Positions 57,990-64,000 of a stretch of DNA of 64,000 bases are shown here, piece after piece; the stretch's first letter is position 1, and each line of letters opens with the position of its first letter. The translations under genes and the position numbers were made by a program. The notes under the pieces are model-generated. The model worked only from the letters and a program-made list of their open reading frames with translations. It had not been told where the DNA came from and searched no databases. The DNA is from Ligustrum vulgare (lineage: Eukaryota; Streptophyta; Magnoliopsida; Lamiales; Oleaceae): positions 51,712,592 to 51,776,591 of the forward strand of contig OY743182.1 of NCBI GenBank assembly GCA_963555705.1, written 5' to 3'.

Positions 57990-58370
57990 AATATTGGTAG
58001 AGACTGAGAGAGTTACGAGTTACAACAGGCTGCGTGCGAGGCAGCTGGCAGCTTTGGCAGGGTCTCTGTGTGAGTGGCGGTACGCGTGCGCTAGTTCCGC
58101 AGTGGAATCGGAGAAGGCGATTTGGACTTTGGAGAGGAGAGTGGTTACTGGTTTAGAGAGAACTGAAGCATAGATTACAGTAGCACTAGCAGGTGGCGAC
58201 GTGCGTCACGACTGGGGCTGGACGCTGGAGCGACGAAGCCAGGAGCTTGGAGCGGTGGAGCCTTGGACTGAATGGAATTATGGAATGAAGATGGACGAAT
58301 GGCGGAATGGGAATGGGAATTGGAATTGGGATATTAGGGCTCTATCCGTCTGAGTGAGTCTGAGTCGTCT
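57990..58370. other. GC-richer non-coding stretch after the pararetrovirus
   Basis: About 350 bases are markedly richer in G than either flank (GGCAGCTGGCAG, GGAATGGGAATGGG). No frame or RNA structure was recognised. It may be the viral leader or host DNA. Confidence 0.3.
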
Positions 58371-58404
58371 GTGGTCTGTCCGTATATGTTGTTGTATTTT
58401 TCAT

Positions 58405-58604
58405 TTTTTTTAATGAATAGTGTCGGATCGGGGCGGATCGGATCACCCCCGATCCAAATCCGCTCCATAAATTTTCGAATCGGGGTGGATCACATAAATT
58501 TCGATCCGTCGATCCACAGATCGAAATTTTTTCTGATCGGATCGGATCGGGTCAACGGATCAACGGGGTGGATCGGATTTTTTTGCCGTCCCTACTTTAA
58601 AGTC
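58405..58604. mobile_element. hAT-like MITE rich in GGATCGGATC
   Basis: The right end reads TTGCCGTCCCTA, a common hAT MITE terminus (TAGGGACGGCAA inverted). The body consists of GGATCGG / CCGATCC repeats in both orientations that can fold on themselves. The left end was not fixed. Confidence 0.45.
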
Positions 58605-58724
58605 TACGTTCAAGCTGTTGAATATGAAAAAAAAAATTAAAAAATGAAAGGACAATATAGTAATTTAACTCTCAGGAAACCTCTATGTGGCATCTCTTAT
58701 AACACAAATTTCCTTTTATTTCAT

Positions 58725-58892
58725 GTTCGGCCCCATTTTTTAAAAATCAACATTTTAAAAAATTCAATCTCAACCGTCATTTTAGTCAAATTCATAATAT
58801 TTGACTTTTCAAACATTTTTTAACCATAAATTTCCCCAGAAATTCTATTCAAAATCACATTTTTATCAAATAATGAAGTTCAAACAGGGACT
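58725..58892. mobile_element. Family A MITE, diverged copy
   Basis: It contains TTCAATCTCAACCGTCATTTTAGTCAA-type interior sequence and a GTTCAAACAGGGAC right end. The left end is degraded. Confidence 0.5.
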
Positions 58893-59270
58893 TAGTAAAT
58901 TACAGTCTATTCAACACAAAGTACTTATGCATTCAATCAATTGAATATAATTCAAATATTAGACTCATAATTTTATGAGTCAAATAATTTTACCTACAAT
59001 ACCCAAAGACCAAATATCTCCAGTCAAATTCCAAAAACACAGTTGACAAGGCCATTTTGGGAATTTCAAATGCTCAGTCGACTAATTCGTAATGCCCTCC
59101 AGAACACCAGCCCCTCGGATATGCCATACAATCGGCATGCACGACCTTTTCCAACATATCTTTGTTGGACACGTAACCTAAATTTCAACGCCATTCAATA
59201 AAATGGTACTTTGTGTAAATTATTTTTTCAATTCAAAGATTTGCACTCAATCCAACAAGATCTCCGATAA

Positions 59271-59563
59271 GGGTGGCTATATTATAACCACAATTTTTAT
59301 TGCATTACATATCCTTAACTTTTACTTATTATTATAATTATATCCTCGACTTTTTTTACTACGTTTTTATCCTTAACATTTTATAATTAGTAAATCTTAT
59401 ACCTAATGACGATATTCGTTAAAAATTTCCATTAAAAGAGCCTTCTAAATATTTTAAAATAATAAAGAAGACTACAAACAAAAAAATGTAACTATGTATT
59501 TGTCCTTTATTTTAATGCATCTCATCAAAATTTTTGGACAAAAATCATGATTAGATATAAGAT

Positions 59564-59628
<65 letters not shown>

Positions 59629-59748
59629 TAAACATGTGATTAAAAAAGTTGAGGACACAAATGTAGCAATGACTAAAAATTTAGGATATCTAATGCAATT
59701 AAATTGTGGTGTGGTTTTTAAAAATTGTGATGGTAATATATTTTTCCC
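59271..59748. mobile_element. Family C MITE, 478 bp, with a 56-A tract
   Basis: Ends GGGTGGCTATATTATAACCA and (reverse complement) GGGAAAAATATATTACCATC match family C at 12789. A run of 56 A lies at 59571-59626. Its right end is only three bases from the TATA box of the peptide gene. Confidence 0.65.
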
Positions 59749-59751
59749 TCC

Positions 59752-59758
59752 TATAAAT
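59752..59758 (+). promoter_or_regulatory. TATA box of the PIP-like peptide gene
   Basis: TATAAAT lies 98 bases upstream of the ATG at 59856, a normal distance in plants, immediately beside a MITE end. Confidence 0.5.
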
Positions 59759-59855
59759 GATGTATTCCCATGCTAGATTCACATATCCACCTAACAAAGG
59801 GAATTGATCAGAATAAGAAATTCTTCATTCAGAAACAGATATATTGCGAGTCTCG

Positions 59856-60075
59856 ATGGATTTTAGGAGGGCGTGCACTTTATCGATCATCTTCTTTATC
59901 GTTTTCGCTGTGATTAATGATGTCGGAGTCGAGGCTGCAAGAGTTTTATCGGAGATTTATCCGGCCCCAACCACCTTGCCACCTTCCGGCAGTGTATGAG
60001 AAGGCCAAATACACCATGTCTTACTGGCTTGAACGGTTACCATCTGGACCTAGCCCCAAAGGACCAGGCCACTGA
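59856..60075 (+). pseudogene. PIP/PIPL-type secreted peptide precursor, frameshifted
   Basis: The first frame from ATG 59856 gives a classical signal peptide (basic MDFRRA, hydrophobic LSIIFFIVFAV, cleavage near VEA/ARVL) and a Pro-rich variable region, stopping at TGA 59997-59999. One base out of phase, the next bases encode YEKAKYTMSYWLERL and then the mature-peptide motif SGPSPKGPGH directly before TGA 60073-60075. That C-terminus is the signature of PAMP-induced peptides (PIP/PIPL), which are secreted, processed and sensed by RLK7 to boost immunity and limit root branching. Total span corresponds to about 72 residues plus one extra base, close to Arabidopsis PIP1 in size. No splice sites would remove the shift. 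Either an assembly error or a recent loss of function. Confidence 0.82.
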
Positions 60076-60295
60076 TTGAGTTAAAAAAGAACACTTTGGA
60101 GAGCATTTCTGAGAGATATATGTAGCAACGTATTACTGTTTGTTATATAGGGAACCGGCCATGAAAATACTTATTTTCCATTCTTACTCCTTGGATTCTT
60201 TCTTTATTCCTTTGTTGGTTAATTACAAAGATTTATACAATTTAAATATGTTAATGAAATAAATGCAATTTTAATTAATTACTCCATCTTTCTCC

Positions 60296-60301
<6 letters not shown>

Positions 60302-60333
<32 letters not shown>

Positions 60334-60348
60334 TGCGCGCGCGCGCTC
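60302..60348. repeat. (TG)n-(CG)n microsatellite
   Basis: About 13 TG units are followed by GCATGCGCGCGCGCG, downstream of the peptide gene. Confidence 0.95.
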
Positions 60349-60630
60349 CGGGAAAATTAATGTTGCATGGTTTTTTTACCTTTAGATGTCAACAATATTG
60401 CTCAACAGTGGAAATTTTTACTATGCTGGAAGTATTCTAGCTAATTATATGTTCTTATCAAGTGTTGATTGCCCTTCACTTGATAGAAAGAAAAAGAAAG
60501 GAATATTTATGAGAAATTTATTTAAGTTTCTCATGTTGTGATAATATTGATTGGGTATTTGTCTTACAAAAGATGAGTTACTTAAACATGCCTGGATGTC
60601 TAGGCATTAATTGGTTTTGTAATCATGGGT

Positions 60631-60809
60631 GAGCTTGCTTGGTTTTCATCAAAGTTTTCTTATTTTTCTACAGTATTCAATCTCAATCATTCATTAAAGT
60701 CAATCCCACAATATTTGACTTTTCAACCAAATTCCAACCATCCATTCTCCAAAAAATTACTATTCATTTAAAAAAAAAAAAACTCATTTTAAATAAAATC
60801 GAACACACA
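60631..60809. mobile_element. Family A MITE, diverged copy
   Basis: Left end GAGCTTGCTTGGTTTT, interior TTCAATCTCAATCATTCATT, right end (reverse complement) GTGTGTGTTCGATTTT. ATGGGT occurs directly outside both ends. Confidence 0.6.
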
Positions 60810-61098
60810 CATGGGTAGTGCACATTGTGAGTTTTTGTCCATGTTGATGCAATGAATAAGTGTCGGACCGTATTTATATTTATATATATATATGTAGTTT
60901 ATGACAAGTTTCCCTCTCTTTTTCAAGAAAGATTTAGGCAATTTTGGCTTGAGTACTCGTTAGTACAATTTGAAGGGTGTAGAGAAAGATCTGGCATAGG
61001 GGTGTGCATAACATTCGTGATCGGTAAACAATTTTTCCATTTACACTCATTCATATTTATAGATTTTTATATAAACTCATGATAGAATCTTTTATTCC

Positions 61099-62186
61099 TG
61101 TGCAATTACTATTCTGAAAAACGAAATGCAAGTAGACAGAATTCAATTATGTAAAATAGTTATAAACAAAAGCAAGAAACAGTCGAATAGAGTACAGAAG
61201 TAAAGGATCGAGGCGAGATTAATTGCTCACTTTGTCCGTCCATTATAGTGCTTACGGATATATTGTAAAACGCCTCCTAAGATACAATAATTCGACTTGC
61301 AGAAGTAGCACTTCGACTGCAAGTACAATGAACCCAGTAATTGGTAGTACTCTCTGAGCCCCTGTTTGGCCCCTAGTTCTTGGGTAAACTTGTGGTTTGA
61401 AATAGTAATTTTGGGAGAATGTGTGGTTAAAAATTGTTTAAAAATTTAAATATTGTAGGCTTGACAAAAATGGATGGTTGAGATTGAGTGTTTTAAAAAC
61501 TTGATTTTCAAAAACTAGAGGCCAAACAGAGGCTGAATGATGAACTGTGGATGCAATATGAAGAACAACGAATGCGGAGGGAAAAATATGTGTTTGATTT
61601 GAAAAAATGAGGACTCTTTTTATAGAGAATGGAAGTGGCGGTTCGGAGAAAACTGTAGAGAGTTTTTGCATGAACACCTAGCCACTCTCATTGCTTATGA
61701 GACAGTTTTAGAAACTGATTCACCAGAGGGAAGATTTAAATCAGATAAAAGTAAATAAACTTTATTCAAAAAATTAATATTGGCTTGGGCCTGGCCCACG
61801 AGTCGAGCCAACAGATAGGACGGATGATGGCTGCGGCGTGCATGTGGGCTTTCCTTGACTCCGAGCCCTACGTCCTCTCTTCTCTAAAGAATTTTGCTGC
61901 CCCTTGGGGCTCAAACTCATTTCCAAATTTGGAGCTTGTAAAGTGATTCAATGTTGATTGTGCAACCAATGTGGGATTGAAACATTTTCCAATTGTTTTC
62001 CATTTATTCCTAATTTCATTGTCCAACTTTCAACCATAATTTCTCATTCATAATGAAATGATTTTACAAAATTAAATATAATACTTTCATCTACTCGAAA
62101 CGTAGAATTTAATTGAATGTTTGTTTGGACCAATCGAACATAGGGTCCCACCCAATCTTGAGGTCAAAGTAGATTAATTTTCAACA
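61099..62186 (-). repeat. 3' LTR of a Ty1/copia element
   Basis: On the minus strand it begins TGTTGAAAATTAATC at 62186, just after a G-rich polypurine tract (ATGTGGGGAC, 62187-62196). A TATA box (TCTATAAAAAGAG, about 61615-61628) lies inside, and it ends TTGCACA at 61099. A family A MITE (61358-61533) is inserted within it, so the true LTR is about 910 bases. The start sequence is typical of Tnt1/Tto1-like LTRs. Confidence 0.7.
61358..61533. mobile_element. Family A MITE, 176 bp, TSD TGA, inside the copia LTR
   Basis: Ends GCCCCTGTTTGGCCCC and (reverse complement) GCCTCTGTTTGGCCTC are flanked by TGA at 61355-61357 and 61534-61536. The interior carries GGATGGTTGAGATTGAG. Confidence 0.85.
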
Positions 62187-62439
62187 GTCCCCACATGAAT
62201 AAAAATTGTCATGACTATGCTAAATGCAATGCAGAGTTGATCAGAGAATACATGCGAAAAGCTTATTGCATTAGGAGATGTAACTTTGGCTTTTAACCTG
62301 CCTTAGTCGAATACAATCGATTTTACTTGGCTAGTCAGTGAACTTGATATCTTGAACTGTCAAGCTATTAATGTAAACCAAGACAACAGTACACACGCCA
62401 CACAACAACTTTCTTATCAATTCTTAGGTTCTCATAGTT

Positions 62440-63712
62440 TTGTTCATTTTGAGATCAACTGCTTTATGGTATTGTGTCTACGACGTATATGTATAGACTT
62501 ACTAGTATACATACTATTTTGTGCCCTTTCGATAGCTAACTGATTGTTGCAATGAATGCTAATTGTAGGAACCGGCTTAGGCCAGCACGAAATATCCTCA
62601 AAGAAGTTACGAAACAATTCTACTTCTTCTTCAGCTTTGTCTAATGCTATAAATTATTATGATTTCAAAGTTGATCGAGCAATATAAGTCTTTTTGAAGA
62701 TTTTCATGACACAGCCGCACCACTAAGTTTAAATACGTAATCACTTGTGGATTTAGAATCCTTCATATCATATATCCAATTTGCATCACAATACCCTTCT
62801 AATATTGCTGGATATCTCATTTAATATAATACAAATTTCAAGGTGCATTTCAAATATTGAAGTACTATGTTCAATGCCATACGGTGGTCATTGCTTGGAT
62901 TACACGTGTACCTACTCAATTTATTAACTGCGAACGCAATATCTGGATTGTGCATTTCATTAGATAAATTAGACTTCTAATAATCCGAGAATCTCTTAAT
63001 TAATGTATAAGTTCACTTCTATTTTTTGCTAAGTGAAAACTTGTGTCTACAGGAGTTTTGACAAGACTTTCATTAAGGACTCCAAATTTCCTAATGAGAT
63101 TCTGAGAGAACAAGGCCATTTTGAGTTCTAGAAATTCTAATTCCAAGAATTGCACCTACTACATCAATGTCTTTTATATCAAAATGTTTCATTAACATTT
63201 TCTTAGAGCCTGTTTGATAATGTGATTTTAAGAAATTTTTATAGTTTTTTTTTAAATGAATGTGTAGTTTAAAAATATTTGAAAAGTCAAAGACTGAGCT
63301 TGACTAAAAATGAATGGTTGAGATTGAGTTTGAAAAGTTGTTGTGAAAATTTTCATTTTACCAAATAGGCTCATAGTAGACATGATAATATCATAATTGC
63401 TACCCAGAATTAGTATATCGTCCACATATAAACATATTAAAACATATATTGTTGGTTTATTTTTACTATACACACATTTCTCACGTTAGTTAATTTTAAA
63501 CTCATTTAATAACATTGTTTTGTCAAACTTTTGGTGTCACTGCTTTGGGACCTGTTTTAATGCATATAAGGACTTAACGAGTTTACTAACATTTTTCTCT
63601 AGCCCATGAGAGACAAACCCTTTAGATTGCTTCATGTATATTTCTTCTTCTAACTCACCATTTATAAATGATGTTTTAACATCCATTTGATGGATTCAGA
63701 GATTATGTATGC
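62440..63712 (-). pseudogene. Ty1/copia pol fragment (RT and RNase H)
   Basis: Read from high to low coordinates: RT start MDVKTSFINGELEEEIYM (about 63685), SLYALKQ, then the catalytic YVDDILILG (about 63405-63430). It is interrupted by a MITE (63206-63372). Then come the RNase H region with DANWIYD and DSKSTS (about 62755-62800), and the copia-specific end AIERAQNSMYTSKSIHIRRRH (about 62470-62540). Multiple stops and shifts. It is followed by the polypurine tract and 3' LTR in the right order. Gag, protease and integrase lie beyond the window or are lost. Confidence 0.88.
63206..63372. mobile_element. Family A MITE, 167 bp, inside copia pol
   Basis: Ends GAGCCTGTTTGATAATG and (reverse complement) GAGCCTATTTGGTAAAA, flanked by TTA on the left and ATA on the right (one mismatch). 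It splits the RT coding region. Confidence 0.8.
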
Positions 63713-63721
63713 AACAATTTT

Positions 63722-64000
63722 AATCAGTGTTTAGAAAATTGGAAATTGGTTCGAACAGAAAAAGCCAACGAGTCAAAAGGTTCGACCGAGTTGAACCGGT
63801 TTCAATTAAAAATTATTTCTAAAATCACAAAACTTTCTAAAAAATAAGTTATTTTACAAATAAACAAATATTTACTCATTTAGAAAATCAATTCATATAC
63901 AAAGTAGCTTAAAACAAAAAAAATAAAAAAAAATCGGGTTTTAAAACCCGACTGAGTCAACAAGTTCCCCGAGTTAACCGAGAAAAATCGAGTTCTTCAA
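63722..64000. repeat. Family D repeat, truncated by the window edge
   Basis: TCAGTGTTTAGAAAATTGGA followed by GGTTCGACCGAGTTGAACCGG-type motifs matches the start of the repeat at 20030. It interrupts the copia pol just upstream of the RT block. The right end is outside the window. Confidence 0.5.

Larger units (their letters stand above)
51024..57990 (+). mobile_element. Endogenous pararetrovirus (Caulimoviridae, cavemovirus/solendovirus-like)
   Basis: One decayed virus-like genome in sense orientation. It has a tRNA-Met primer site at 51326, then coat-protein-like region, CCHC knuckle, movement-protein-like region, two aspartic-protease-like segments, reverse transcriptase, RNase H and a transactivator/inclusion-body-like region. 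No LTRs or integrase are seen, which fits Caulimoviridae. Coat before movement protein in the first part, and a separate downstream transactivator, is the order known for cavemoviruses and solendoviruses. Base composition is unlike its neighbours: very A-rich on the coding strand. Many stops and frameshifts mean this copy cannot express a full set of proteins. The outer limits are approximate. Confidence 0.87.

Noticed and set aside
58371..58640. Open frame rich in GSDRI-type residues
   Set aside because: Produced by GGATCGG repeats of a MITE-like palindrome, not by a protein-coding constraint.
61438..61677. Minus-strand frame of 79 codons
   Set aside because: It spans a copia LTR TATA region and a nested MITE.

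Overview
This is nuclear DNA of a flowering plant, most likely a eudicot. It is AT-rich and gene-poor, with spliced genes, dense transposon debris, PIF/Harbinger- and hAT-type MITEs, tRNA-Met primer sites of LTR elements and an integrated plant pararetrovirus. Everything below was read by eye. Family names come from recognised motifs, not from searches.

Layout, left to right. 1-1950: a long imperfect palindrome of degenerate AACGA...TCGTT units, resembling a foldback transposon. 1950-6046: no gene seen. 6047-8961: a Harbinger-type element beside a decayed Helitron, itself split by a hAT MITE with a perfect 8-bp target duplication. 9030-11851: an internally deleted Ty3/gypsy element ending in a 3' LTR. 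16300-16866: the one clearly intact gene, a small C2-domain protein of the BAP type. 18240-23457: LTR-like DNA and a gypsy 5' end (LTR, primer site, gag) on the minus strand. 24097-24660: three diverged tandem units beside a small unrecognised ORF.

26684-35649 (minus) is a 13-exon gene of the phytyl ester synthase / diacylglycerol acyltransferase-like family. Every exon can be placed with consistent splice phases, but two nonsense codons and a one-base deletion make it a recent pseudogene.

36004-50352 is the centrepiece: a 14.3-kb Mutator-like element (MULE) with a perfect 9-bp target duplication. From the left terminal region a MuDR-type transposase is read rightward. From the right terminal region a spliced DUF1985 + ULP1 (C48 SUMO-protease-like) gene is read leftward. 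The two genes converge, as mudrA and mudrB do in maize MuDR. The terminal regions share a long inverted repeat. On the right side, one internal unit of it has been amplified into about 12 tandem copies (5.7 kb). The ULP1 catalytic cysteine codon reads TGA.

51024-57990 is a decayed endogenous pararetrovirus (Caulimoviridae) in which the coat and zinc-knuckle region precedes the movement protein, an order typical of the cavemovirus/solendovirus group. 59856-60075 is a short secreted-peptide precursor of the PIP/PIPL family, broken by a one-base frameshift, with a MITE ending three bases before its TATA box. 61099-64000 holds the 3' half of a Ty1/copia element on the minus strand, hit by three MITE-like insertions.

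No tRNA, rRNA or CRISPR was seen.
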